31,491 nucleotides of DNA from an uncultured Eubacteriaceae bacterium. Lineage in GTDB: Bacteria; Bacillota; Clostridia; Eubacteriales; UBA1433. Made by a program: the position numbers and the translations under genes. Numbering within the stretch: the stretch's first letter is position 1; each line of letters begins with the position of its first letter. The DNA lies in assembly GCA_937880125.1 (NCBI GenBank), contig CALFLU010000020.1, positions 1-31,491 of the forward strand, written 5' to 3'. The notes under the pieces were generated by a model. The model saw only the letters and a list, made by a program, of their open reading frames with translations. It ran no database searches and was not told the origin of the DNA. Shown piece after piece: positions 1 through 7,125 of the stretch.

Positions 1-401
1 ATCCTTTTACCACATTTGACACGCTATATGAGTCCATGGCAGCCGCCTGCGACATTTTGTTGGTTGACTTTCATGCCGAGGCCACCAGCGAAAAAATCGC
101 CTTCAGCTATCACGCCTGTGGCAGGGCACAAGCCGTGCTTGGCACCCATACACATGTGCAAACAGCAGATGAACGCATCATCGACGGTGCCACAGCCGCC
201 ATTACCGATGTGGGCATGAGCGGCCCGTGTGACGGTGTGATCGGCATTGACAAAGACATCATTCTCAAGTCCTTTAAAACCAAACGCCCGGTGCGGTTCG
301 AACTCGCCCAGGGTCGCCGCCAGCTCAATGCCGTATGTCTGCAATTCGACGAATCTCACCGCTGCACAAAAATCGAACGCATTCATCGTATTTATCCTTA
401 A
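1..401 (+). CDS. ymdB: YmdB-family metallophosphoesterase, 3' part only
   Basis: The reading frame is open from the window edge (first full codon at position 3) to a TAA at 399-401, so the 5' part of the gene lies outside the window. The visible ~132 residues match the C-terminal half of the YmdB/TIGR00282 calcineurin-like phosphoesterases. The segment VDFHAEATSEKIA, the metal-ligand region GTHTHVQTADE and the following ITDVGMSGPCDGVIG are family hallmarks. In Bacillus, YmdB is a cytoplasmic phosphodiesterase active on 2',3'-cyclic nucleotides and affects biofilm and motility decisions. That role is family knowledge and is not shown here. The gene converges on rpsT, and the two share a hairpin terminator. 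The internal ATG at 36 is not a real start because the homology continues upstream of it. Confidence 0.9.
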   Translation, partial: PFTTFDTLYESMAAACDILLVDFHAEATSEKIAFSYHACGRAQAVLGTHTHVQTADERIIDGATAAITDVGMSGPCDGVIGIDKDIILKSFKTKRPVRFELAQGRRQLNAVCLQFDESHRCTKIERIHRIYP

Positions 402-422
402 AGGATATTTTCCGACAACACA

Positions 423-454
423 AAAAGCCGTTTCGCCTGTGGCAAACGGCTTTT
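423..454. terminator. Bidirectional intrinsic terminator between ymdB and rpsT
   Basis: Inverted repeat with 11-bp arms (423-433 and 444-454, core AAAGCCGTTT/AAACGGCTTT) and a 10-base loop. A T-rich tract follows on the plus strand and an A-rich tract precedes it, so it can end transcripts from both converging genes. Confidence 0.85.
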
Positions 455-476
455 ATTTACGTCAGCTATTTTATCA

Positions 477-743
477 TTATGATTTTATTGCGTTTACTTT
501 TCTTTGCATACTGCCTTTTTTCTTATTGGCCGTATTTTTATGAACAATACCTTTTGCAGCTGCTGTATCAACTTTTTTAACAGCCTCTTTTAAAACTTCT
601 TCAGAGAGATTTACGTCTTTTTCTGCAATTGCGGCATCAAGTTTTTTCTCAATGGATTTCAGATTGGTCTTGACACTTTTGTTTTTTACTCTGTTTCGTT
701 CTCCGATTTCTGCACGCTTTGCAGAAGATTTGATATTTGCCAT
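477..743 (-). CDS. rpsT: 30S ribosomal protein S20
   Basis: The 88-residue product has the normal S20 length. It starts MANIKSSAKRAEIGERNR, the conserved S20 N-terminus, and is lysine- and alanine-rich throughout, as expected for the helical bundle that binds 16S rRNA in the small subunit. The ATG at 743 is preceded by a very strong ribosome binding site (GGAGGGGGTG), separated from the start by about 9 bases. It is a single-gene unit with its own promoter at 804-832 and shares a terminator with the converging ymdB gene. The short leader begins with a GC-rich hairpin (783-798). S20 in other bacteria is translationally autoregulated, so the leader could matter, but that is inference. Confidence 0.97.
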   Translation of the reverse strand: MANIKSSAKRAEIGERNRVKNKSVKTNLKSIEKKLDAAIAEKDVNLSEEVLKEAVKKVDTAAAKGIVHKNTANKKKGSMQRKVNAIKS

Positions 744-782
744 TGTCTTGCTTCACCCCCTCCATGTAGACATACAGTATGA

Positions 783-832
783 TGCGCCCAAAGGCGCAAA
801 TGTATAGTAACAAAGATTTTATCAAAATGCAA
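783..832 (-). promoter_or_regulatory. rpsT promoter and 5' leader hairpin
   Basis: On the minus strand, TTGCAT (832-827) and TACTAT (809-804) are separated by 17 bp, with a TG one base upstream of the -10 (extended -10). The predicted transcript starts near 797. Its first bases form a hairpin with arms 783-788 and 793-798 (TGCGCC/GGCGCA) and a 4-base loop. Confidence 0.7.
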
Positions 833-979
833 CTATAAAATTTTTACCTTTGTGGTTCTTTTTCTTAATTTTTGCACCCAATACAATGTCCGTCATTCTC
901 TTTTGTTAAAACGTAGGCAAATTTTCCCTGCAAGCGCCATAAATATGGAAAAATGATAGCTTTCTTTTTTTTAATTCTA

Positions 980-985
980 TATAAT
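980..985 (+). promoter_or_regulatory. Possible -10 element for trkA
   Basis: A TATAAT lies 57 bases upstream of the trkA start in an AT-rich stretch. No convincing -35 sits 16-18 bp upstream, so the assignment is tentative. The rest of the 298-base gap between rpsT and trkA holds the rpsT promoter and nothing else I can identify. Confidence 0.35.
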
Positions 986-1041
986 ATGAAATACATCACA
1001 CCATGACAAAATCATGGCAAATTACAAAGGATTCATCAAAT

Positions 1042-2394
1042 ATGAATATCACAATCATCGGAGACGGAAAAGTCGGCAGCACCCTTGCAAGAGTGCTTTC
1101 AAAAGAAGACAATGATGTTATTATCATCGACAAAAATCCGGATGTGCTGTCGCAAAACAACGAGGCTTTGGAAGTCATCACCATCGAAGGCAGCGGGCTG
1201 AACATCAAAACACTGCACGAAGCAGGTGTTGAAAACGACGATTTGGTTATTGCCGTAACCAACCAAGATGAGATTAATATGATTTGCTGCCTCTATGCCA
1301 AACGCATGGGCGCCAAACACACGGTGGCGCGCATTCGCGACCCCGAGCATTCCGAGGAAGTCAATGCGCTTATCGACGAGTTGGGGCTGGATGATGTCAT
1401 CAACCCCGAATATGCTGCGGCAGTGCACATTTCTCAGCTGGTTCTATGGCCAAACGTTTCCGATATAGAGCTCTTTGCACGAAATAAAGTCATGCTCACA
1501 AAATACAAATTAGAACCTGACTCTTCACTCATTGGGCAATCTTTGCAGCAAGCCACCATATTTGACGACGCAGGCATACTGGTTGCCGCCATCGAGCGTG
1601 GTCAGGAAACTTTGATACCCAAGGGCGACTTCGTTTTTCAGGAAAATGATTCGGTTTTTATTATCGGTGAAACCAATTCCGTCAACATCTTTTTGAAATT
1701 AAAAAACAAGCGCAACAATATCGTCAAAGATGTGTTGATCTTGGGCGGCGGGCGCATATCCATCTATTTGGCAAAGATGCTCCTGCACAATCATATCAAT
1801 GTCAAAATCATTGAACAAGACGCTGAGATTTGCAACAAACTCAGCCAACTCCTGCCCGAAGCCATTATCATACACGGGGACGGAACCGATTATGAACTTT
1901 TAGAATTCGAAGGCATTGCCTCTGCAGGTGCTTTTATTTCTTTGATGGGTCATGACGAAGCCAATATCATTGCCTGCCTTGTTGCAAAGGCCTCCGGCGT
2001 CCCTAAAACCATTGCCAAAATCACCCGCCTCAAAAGCACCCATATCATCGAAGATATAGGCGTTGACAGCATTGTCAACCCCAAACTGATTACGGCAAAC
2101 CACATTTTGCGCTACGCGCGAAATTTGAAAATGAAGAACGATCCTTCCATCAACGCCCTTTACATGATGAACGAAAACGATATGGAGGCGTTGGAGTTTT
2201 CCGTAGAACACGACTATCCGTTTTTGAATATTCCGCTAAAGCAGCTGAAAATACATCGCAATGCACTCATCGCCGTCATTGTCCGCAGCGGAAAAATCAT
2301 CATTCCGCGCGGGGAAGACACTATTCAGCTCAAAGACAGCATCATCGTCATCACTTCTCAGCCGAATATAACCAATTTGGCAGATATTTTTTAA
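1042..2394 (+). CDS. trkA: Trk system potassium transporter peripheral subunit TrkA
   Basis: TrkA is the cytoplasmic NAD(H)/nucleotide-binding regulator of the Trk/Ktr potassium channel. The 450-residue product has the duplicated RCK architecture of full-length TrkA. The first Rossmann fold starts at residue 2 (IIGDGKVGSTLARVL, with acidic IIDKNPD at the end of the second strand). The second starts near residue 230 (ILGGGRISIYLAKML). Each is followed by a TrkA-C domain. The frame is open from an ATG at 1003, but AAAGGA at 1026-1031 sits 10 bases before the ATG at 1042, and the family N-terminus MNITIIG begins there, so 1042 is chosen. The channel gene trkH begins 12 bases after the stop, so both subunits come from one transcript. 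Confidence 0.95.
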   Translation: MNITIIGDGKVGSTLARVLSKEDNDVIIIDKNPDVLSQNNEALEVITIEGSGLNIKTLHEAGVENDDLVIAVTNQDEINMICCLYAKRMGAKHTVARIRDPEHSEEVNALIDELGLDDVINPEYAAAVHISQLVLWPNVSDIELFARNKVMLTKYKLEPDSSLIGQSLQQATIFDDAGILVAAIERGQETLIPKGDFVFQENDSVFIIGETNSVNIFLKLKNKRNNIVKDVLILGGGRISIYLAKMLLHNHINVKIIEQDAEICNKLSQLLPEAIIIHGDGTDYELLEFEGIASAGAFISLMGHDEANIIACLVAKASGVPKTIAKITRLKSTHIIEDIGVDSIVNPKLITANHILRYARNLKMKNDPSINALYMMNENDMEALEFSVEHDYPFLNIPLKQLKIHRNALIAVIVRSGKIIIPRGEDTIQLKDSIIVITSQPNITNLADIF

Positions 2395-2406
2395 ATAGGA
2401 CACCGC

Positions 2407-3861
2407 ATGAATAAAAAAGCAATCCTCAAGATTATCGGTTTTATTTTATGTTTTGAAGCGCTTTTTATGCTTCCGTCCACCATCATTGCCGCAGTCACAA
2501 AACAATACGACTTATTTGCCTTTATTATTGTTCCCGCCTGCATGTTTGCCGTGGGCGTTCCTTGTGCGCTCATCAAACCTGTAAGCAAGAATTTTTATAC
2601 AAAAGACGGTTTTATGACCGTCGCCCTCGCCTGGCTGCTCATGAGTTTTGTCGGTGCACTGCCTTTTTATATCAGCGGTGCCATTCCATCCTTTATGAAC
2701 AGCTTCTTTGAAACCGTCTCCGGCTTTACAACCACGGGCGCCACCATTTTAACCGAAATCGAATCCTTGCCCAAGGCCACTTTGTTTTGGCGAAATATGA
2801 CCCATTGGATTGGCGGTATGGGCGTGTTGGTTTTGACTTTGGCCATCATTCCTTCTTTCGGCGGCAGGGGTGTGCATTTATTGAACGCAGAAACCACCGG
2901 CATCGGCGGCAACAAACTTGTACCCAGCTTGCGCAAAACAGCCTTGATTTTATACGGCATTTATGCGGTATTGACATTGATTTTAGTCATTTGTCTGTTG
3001 GTGGCAGGCATGAATTTATATGACTCTCTTCTGCATGCAATGAGCACAGCAGGCACCGGCGGTTTTTCTAACCAAAACATCAGCATCGGCTCTTACAACA
3101 GCCCTGCCATCGAGGTTATTCTCACCATATTTATGTATTTGTTTGGCATCAACTTCGCCATTTATTTTGTTATTTTGACAAAAGGATTTGTCAAAGCGCT
3201 CAAATCGGAAGAGCTGCGCCTGTATACGATTATTTTGGTATGCGCTATGCTGTTGATTGCCGTTAATCTTATGAGAACATACGGAGGCCACTTCTTTACC
3301 GCCCTTCGCTATTCGTCGTTTCAGGCAGCCTCCATCATGTCTACAACGGGCTTTTCCAGCATTGACTACAATATATGGCCCACCTTCAGCAAGACCATTT
3401 TGCTTGTGCTAACAGCCTTGGGCAGCTGTGCTTCGTCCACTGCGGGGGGCATAAAAATCATACGTGTACTTGTAATGTTTAAGGCCGCACGTGTGGAATT
3501 TAAAAAAATCTCTCACCCCAATCTCGTAAAAAGTGTTACGGTGGACGGTCGCGCAATCGACAACACGGTTTTGCACAACGTCTGGGTTTTTTTCCTCTTA
3601 TATATTGTGACCATCGTGGGTGCCAGCATCTTAATTTCAATCAACGGTTTTGATTTTACAACATCTTTTACTTCCGTACTTGCAACCGTGAGCAACACAG
3701 GTCCGGGTTTAGATGTGGTGGGGCCATTGGGCAACTATTCCTCATTTTCCGCTTTCAGCAAAATTGTTTTTTCAATTTGCATGCTCATTGGACGTTTGGA
3801 GATTCTGCCTGTATTGTTCCTGTTTGTTCCCAAGAAGAGTTTTTCTATGAAGCGTTATTAA
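2407..3861 (+). CDS. trkH: Trk/Ktr potassium uptake protein, TrkH family
   Basis: This is the membrane channel subunit for K+ uptake that partners TrkA. It has 484 residues, is strongly hydrophobic and has the four-fold M1-P-M2 repeat of the TrkH/KtrB superfamily. All four pore loops with their filter glycines can be found: GFTTTGATI (near residue 108), STAGTGGFS (near 212), STTGFSSID (near 312) and SNTGPGLD (near 429). The length and the extra N-terminal helices favour TrkH over the shorter KtrB. It lies 12 bases behind trkA with a weak AGGA ribosome binding site, consistent with translational coupling. No terminator is evident after it, so transcription may continue into the sirtuin gene. 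Confidence 0.95.
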   Translation: MNKKAILKIIGFILCFEALFMLPSTIIAAVTKQYDLFAFIIVPACMFAVGVPCALIKPVSKNFYTKDGFMTVALAWLLMSFVGALPFYISGAIPSFMNSFFETVSGFTTTGATILTEIESLPKATLFWRNMTHWIGGMGVLVLTLAIIPSFGGRGVHLLNAETTGIGGNKLVPSLRKTALILYGIYAVLTLILVICLLVAGMNLYDSLLHAMSTAGTGGFSNQNISIGSYNSPAIEVILTIFMYLFGINFAIYFVILTKGFVKALKSEELRLYTIILVCAMLLIAVNLMRTYGGHFFTALRYSSFQAASIMSTTGFSSIDYNIWPTFSKTILLVLTALGSCASSTAGGIKIIRVLVMFKAARVEFKKISHPNLVKSVTVDGRAIDNTVLHNVWVFFLLYIVTIVGASILISINGFDFTTSFTSVLATVSNTGPGLDVVGPLGNYSSFSAFSKIVFSICMLIGRLEILPVLFLFVPKKSFSMKRY

Positions 3862-3943
3862 GTTATTAATTTGATATCGATTTTTTCATGACTATTGATT
3901 ATTTACTTTTAATAAACATATCCTCGAAAGGAGATAGCGTGTT

Positions 3944-4672
3944 ATGACCACGAACATTCAACTGTTGCAAAAACTGATCGACCAGTCAGACAATATCGTG
4001 TTTTTCGGCGGTGCAGGGGTTTCTGTGGAAAGCGGATTGGCTGACTTTCGCAGTGAAAACGGCATTTATAATCAAAAATACGACTACCCTGCCGAAGAAA
4101 TGCTGAGCCATCATTTTTTCTATAGGCACACCGATTATTTTTATCAATTCCATAAAGATAAAATGATCAATTTGCAGGCTAAGCCCAATGCAGCACACAA
4201 AAAAATAGCCCTGTTGGAGCGGCAGGGCAAGCTTTGTGCCGTCATCACGCAGAATATAGACGGCCTGCACCAGCTTGCGGGCAGCAAAAACGTGCTGGAA
4301 CTGCACGGTACTGTCAACAGAAATATCTGTATGCGCTGCAAAAAATGTTACGACGCCACCTATGTCAAAAACAGCGAAGGCATTCCGCTGTGCCAATGCG
4401 GCGGCACGTTGAAGCCGGATGTGGTACTCTACGGCGAAAGCTTGGATTCGGGTGTTATTTCAAAAGCCCTTTCCTATATTGAAAATGCGGATATGCTTAT
4501 TGTAGGCGGCACCTCGCTTACCGTTTATCCTGCCGCAGGTATGATCGATGCCTACAACGGCGAAAAATTGGTGCTGATCAACAAAACCCCAACCCAAAGG
4601 GACAACCTGGCAGATTATGCATTTTACGGCAGCATCGGCGAAATTTTTTCTCAAATAAATATACATCCATAA
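3944..4672 (+). CDS. cobB: Sirtuin-family NAD-dependent protein deacylase
   Basis: The 242-residue product is a small class sirtuin that removes acyl groups from lysines using NAD+, giving nicotinamide and O-acyl-ADP-ribose. The NAD-binding motif GAGVSVESGLADFRS is at residues 23-37. TQNIDGLH leads to the catalytic His at about residue 121 (ELHGT). A structural zinc site is formed by Cys129, Cys132, Cys150 and Cys152, a CxxC...CxC pattern. The later GTSLTVYPAAG and INKTPT segments also fit. The start has a strong ribosome binding site (GAAAGGAGATA). The 82-base gap after trkH has no clear terminator. The cellular targets cannot be inferred. The symbol cobB is the generic bacterial name; Bacillus calls this family srtN. 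Confidence 0.93.
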   Translation: MTTNIQLLQKLIDQSDNIVFFGGAGVSVESGLADFRSENGIYNQKYDYPAEEMLSHHFFYRHTDYFYQFHKDKMINLQAKPNAAHKKIALLERQGKLCAVITQNIDGLHQLAGSKNVLELHGTVNRNICMRCKKCYDATYVKNSEGIPLCQCGGTLKPDVVLYGESLDSGVISKALSYIENADMLIVGGTSLTVYPAAGMIDAYNGEKLVLINKTPTQRDNLADYAFYGSIGEIFSQINIHP

Positions 4673-4731
4673 CTTGGCTTTACTGCAAATAACCTGTTCA
4701 AAATACTTTTCAACTTTCGAGGTGACATCAC

Positions 4732-5241
4732 ATGCATTCCACAAAAACAAAAAATCTCGTTTTGTGCAGTCTTTTTACTGCCCTGACCATCGTTGCGACC
4801 TATATCAATTTTCGTCTTCCCATCCCCTCCTATGGCGGGCTGATTCATTTGGGCAGCGCTATTTTGTTTGTTGCCGCTTTTGTATTAAAACCGAATCACG
4901 CCGCCATCAGTGTAGCTGTGGGCATGACGCTCTTTGACGTGCTGGGCGGCTGGCCTTTGTGGGCACCTTTTACCTTTGTCATAAGATTCATCCAAGTATA
5001 TTTGTTCTCATCGTTGATTCAGAATAAAAAAAATCATTACGGCATCATTTTTACCGCATACATTCTTTGCTGCCTGTGGGAAATGGCCGGCTACTACGTC
5101 GCCGAGGGCATTATCTATGCAAACTGGGTTGCCCCGTTGGCCTCAATGCCTTCTGAGCTAATCCACAATGTCATCGGCATTCTCGCGGGACTTCCTTTGG
5201 CCATTTTGGCACAAAAAGCATTGAAAAAAACCATACTGTAA
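4732..5241 (+). CDS. ECF-type transporter S component, substrate unknown
   Basis: The 169-residue hydrophobic protein has about five or six membrane segments. The pattern GGLIHLGSAILFVAAFVL followed by GMTLFDVLGGWPLWAPFT matches the ECF substrate-binding (S) component family once called DUF1393, which captures vitamins or their precursors and docks onto shared EcfA/A'/T units. No ECF ATPase or T gene is nearby, so it would be a group II S component using an energising module encoded elsewhere. The start at 4732 follows a CGAGGTGAC ribosome binding site. Maf begins 10 bases after the stop, and the sirtuin lies 59 bases upstream, so the three are probably co-transcribed. No riboswitch is visible in the 59-base gap. 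The substrate cannot be assigned from sequence. Confidence 0.8.
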   Translation: MHSTKTKNLVLCSLFTALTIVATYINFRLPIPSYGGLIHLGSAILFVAAFVLKPNHAAISVAVGMTLFDVLGGWPLWAPFTFVIRFIQVYLFSSLIQNKKNHYGIIFTAYILCCLWEMAGYYVAEGIIYANWVAPLASMPSELIHNVIGILAGLPLAILAQKALKKTIL

Positions 5242-5251
5242 GGAAGACATC

Positions 5252-5848
5252 ATGACACACAAACAAATCATTTTAGCCTCTTCTTCTCCTCGTCGCATGC
5301 AGCTGCTGAATATGCTTTCCGTTCCCTTTTTGTGCATTGCACCCGATGTTGACGAATCTTTTTGTGACCAATACAGCCTTGAGCAAAACCTGATTGCCGT
5401 CACACAAAAAAAGGCGCAATTTGTCTATCATAGCCATACGCCGAAAAATGCTTTGATTGTTGCGGCAGACACGGTTGTGGTTTTAGACGGCACGGTATTT
5501 TCAAAGCCAAAAGATGCCTGCCAGGCCGCTGACATACTTCATACCCTCTCAGGCAAAACGCATAATGTGTTTACGGCGGTGCATGTTTTGGATACCGACT
5601 GCGACAAATCCGCCTCTTGCGTAGACAAAACACAAGTCACTTTTCGCGCTTTGACATCAGAGGAAATTGATGGTTACATTTCTTGCGGTGAATGGACAGA
5701 TAAAGCAGGTGCTTATGGCATTCAGGGCATAGGCAGTGTGTTGATCAAAAAAATCACCGGGTGTTTTTTCAATGTCATGGGCCTTCCTGTTCCCGTTCTC
5801 TATACCATGCTCCAATCCTTCGGCTATGATCTTTTAAAACGTTCATAA
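5252..5848 (+). CDS. maf: Maf family nucleoside triphosphate pyrophosphatase
   Basis: Maf proteins hydrolyse non-canonical or UTP/dTTP-type nucleotides to the monophosphate and influence septum formation. The 198 residues are the usual length. The N-terminus IILASSSPRRMQLL is the family signature, followed by DVDESF, AADTVVVLDG, LSGKTHNVFTAVHV and TDKAGAYGIQG, which line the active site. It starts 10 bases after the ECF S component with AAGGA as ribosome binding site and ends 2 bases before a bidirectional terminator, so it closes the trkA-maf gene group. The subfamily (YhdE-like or YceF-like) was not resolved. Confidence 0.95.
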   Translation: MTHKQIILASSSPRRMQLLNMLSVPFLCIAPDVDESFCDQYSLEQNLIAVTQKKAQFVYHSHTPKNALIVAADTVVVLDGTVFSKPKDACQAADILHTLSGKTHNVFTAVHVLDTDCDKSASCVDKTQVTFRALTSEEIDGYISCGEWTDKAGAYGIQGIGSVLIKKITGCFFNVMGLPVPVLYTMLQSFGYDLLKRS

Positions 5849-5849
5849 A

Positions 5850-5874
5850 AAAAGCTTGCCATTGGCAAGCTTTT
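5850..5874. terminator. Bidirectional terminator between maf and dnaJ
   Basis: Perfect inverted repeat with 11-bp arms (5850-5860 and 5864-5874, core AAGCTTGCC/GGCAAGCTT) and a 3-base loop. A-tract on one side and T-tract on the other serve the converging maf and dnaJ transcripts. Confidence 0.9.
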
Positions 5875-5877
5875 CAT

Positions 5878-7008
5878 TTATTTATTAATCTTTTCCCAAA
5901 ATGCCTTTCCTTCGCTGTGCACCTCTTGACCTGCAACTTCTTCAAAGGCTTGCAAGGCTTTCTTTTGCGTGCTGTTCAAATTTTTGGGCACTTCCAGTTT
6001 CACCGTCACATACATGTCCCCTTTGCCAAACCCTCTCAGCGGTGCCACACCTTTTCCTTTTAATCGGAATTTTTGTCCTGGCTGTGTGCCTGCGGGAATC
6101 TTCAATTTTACCTTGCCATGCAAGGTGGGAACCGCTATTTCGTCACCCAATGCCGCTTGCGCAAAGGTAATGGGCATATCCAAAAATATGTCTTTTCCTT
6201 CCCGCGTGTAATAGGCATGCGGTTTGACCGAAATAAAGATATATACATCCCCGGGCTGTCCGTTGCGCTCTCCCGCTTCTCCTTCACCGCGCAGCGGCAA
6301 CACCGTATCGTTGTCGACGCCTGCGGGAATGTTAATGGTCAGTGATTTGGATTTTCTCTCAAATCCGGTTCCGTGACAGGTCGGGCAAGGTTTTTCAACC
6401 GTGCTGCCCTCTCCATGACACACTTCACAAGTGCGCACGTTTTGAATTGTGCCAAAAGGCGTTTGCTGCAAGTTCTTGACTTGCCCCGTTCCGCCGCAAA
6501 CCGTACATGTTTTTCGCCCGCTGCCTTTTGCCGCTCCGCTGCCGTCACATTCTGCGCATTTTTCGTTACGGGATATTTTTACCGTCTTGCTCGCGCCAAA
6601 AACAGCTTCTTCAAAACTGATGCGCAAGTTTACACGGATGTCTTTTCCCTTTCTGGGACCGCTTCTTCCATAACTTGTATTAAACCCGCCGCCAAAGCTG
6701 CCGAATATATCAAAAATATCTTCAAACCCGCCAAAACCGCCGGCACCAAAACCGCCTCCGCCAAAGCCGCCCGGCCCGTTGGCGTTCATGCCCTCATGGC
6801 CAAACCGGTCATAAGTCGATCGCTTTTGTTCGTCGCTGAGCACTTCATAGGCTTCAGTTGCTTCTTTAAATTTTTCCTCAGCCGCTTTGTCGCCCTGATT
6901 TTTATCGGGATGATATTCAATTGCTTTTTTGCGATATGCCTTTTTTATTTCTTCGGCAGTCGCATTTTTGTCTACACCCAACACCTCATAATAATCCCTT
7001 TTGCTCAT
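5878..7008 (-). CDS. dnaJ: Molecular chaperone DnaJ (Hsp40)
   Basis: DnaJ delivers unfolded substrates to DnaK and stimulates its ATPase. The 376 residues show the full type I order: J domain at 1-70 with HPD at 33-35, a Gly/Phe-rich linker at about 78-115, four zinc-binding CxxCxGxG repeats (Cys151/154, 168/171, 194/197, 208/211) and the C-terminal substrate-binding domains. The start has a strong AAGGAG ribosome binding site. It is the last gene of the heat-shock group, 117 bases downstream of dnaK, with a long perfect hairpin in the gap (7067-7102) and a terminator just after the stop. Confidence 0.98.
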   Translation of the reverse strand: MSKRDYYEVLGVDKNATAEEIKKAYRKKAIEYHPDKNQGDKAAEEKFKEATEAYEVLSDEQKRSTYDRFGHEGMNANGPGGFGGGGFGAGGFGGFEDIFDIFGSFGGGFNTSYGRSGPRKGKDIRVNLRISFEEAVFGASKTVKISRNEKCAECDGSGAAKGSGRKTCTVCGGTGQVKNLQQTPFGTIQNVRTCEVCHGEGSTVEKPCPTCHGTGFERKSKSLTINIPAGVDNDTVLPLRGEGEAGERNGQPGDVYIFISVKPHAYYTREGKDIFLDMPITFAQAALGDEIAVPTLHGKVKLKIPAGTQPGQKFRLKGKGVAPLRGFGKGDMYVTVKLEVPKNLNSTQKKALQAFEEVAGQEVHSEGKAFWEKINK

Positions 7009-7066
7009 CTTTTTCTCCTTGCATTATATTTCAATGTCACGTTTTTCTCTGCTTGATATGATACCT

Positions 7067-7102
7067 GCAAATAGAAAGCCTGTCATCAGGCTTTCTATTT
7101 GC
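7067..7102 (-). promoter_or_regulatory. Long hairpin in the dnaK-dnaJ intergenic region
   Basis: Perfect inverted repeat with 16-bp arms (7067-7082 and 7087-7102) and a 4-base loop. On the transcribed (minus) strand no U-run follows it, so it does not look like a standard intrinsic terminator. A role in mRNA processing, stability or partial attenuation between dnaK and dnaJ is inference. Confidence 0.6.
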
Positions 7103-7125
7103 GTATATTTTGTCTTGACTTTTAT

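Noticed and set aside
36..401. Independent small gene starting at the ATG at 36
   Set aside because: The YmdB homology continues upstream of this ATG to the window edge, so it is an internal Met of a truncated gene.
6373..7056. 227-codon plus-strand frame opposite dnaJ
   Set aside because: It is antisense to the DnaJ J domain and zinc region. Low-complexity Ala/Lys stretches mirror the Gly-rich linker of DnaJ.
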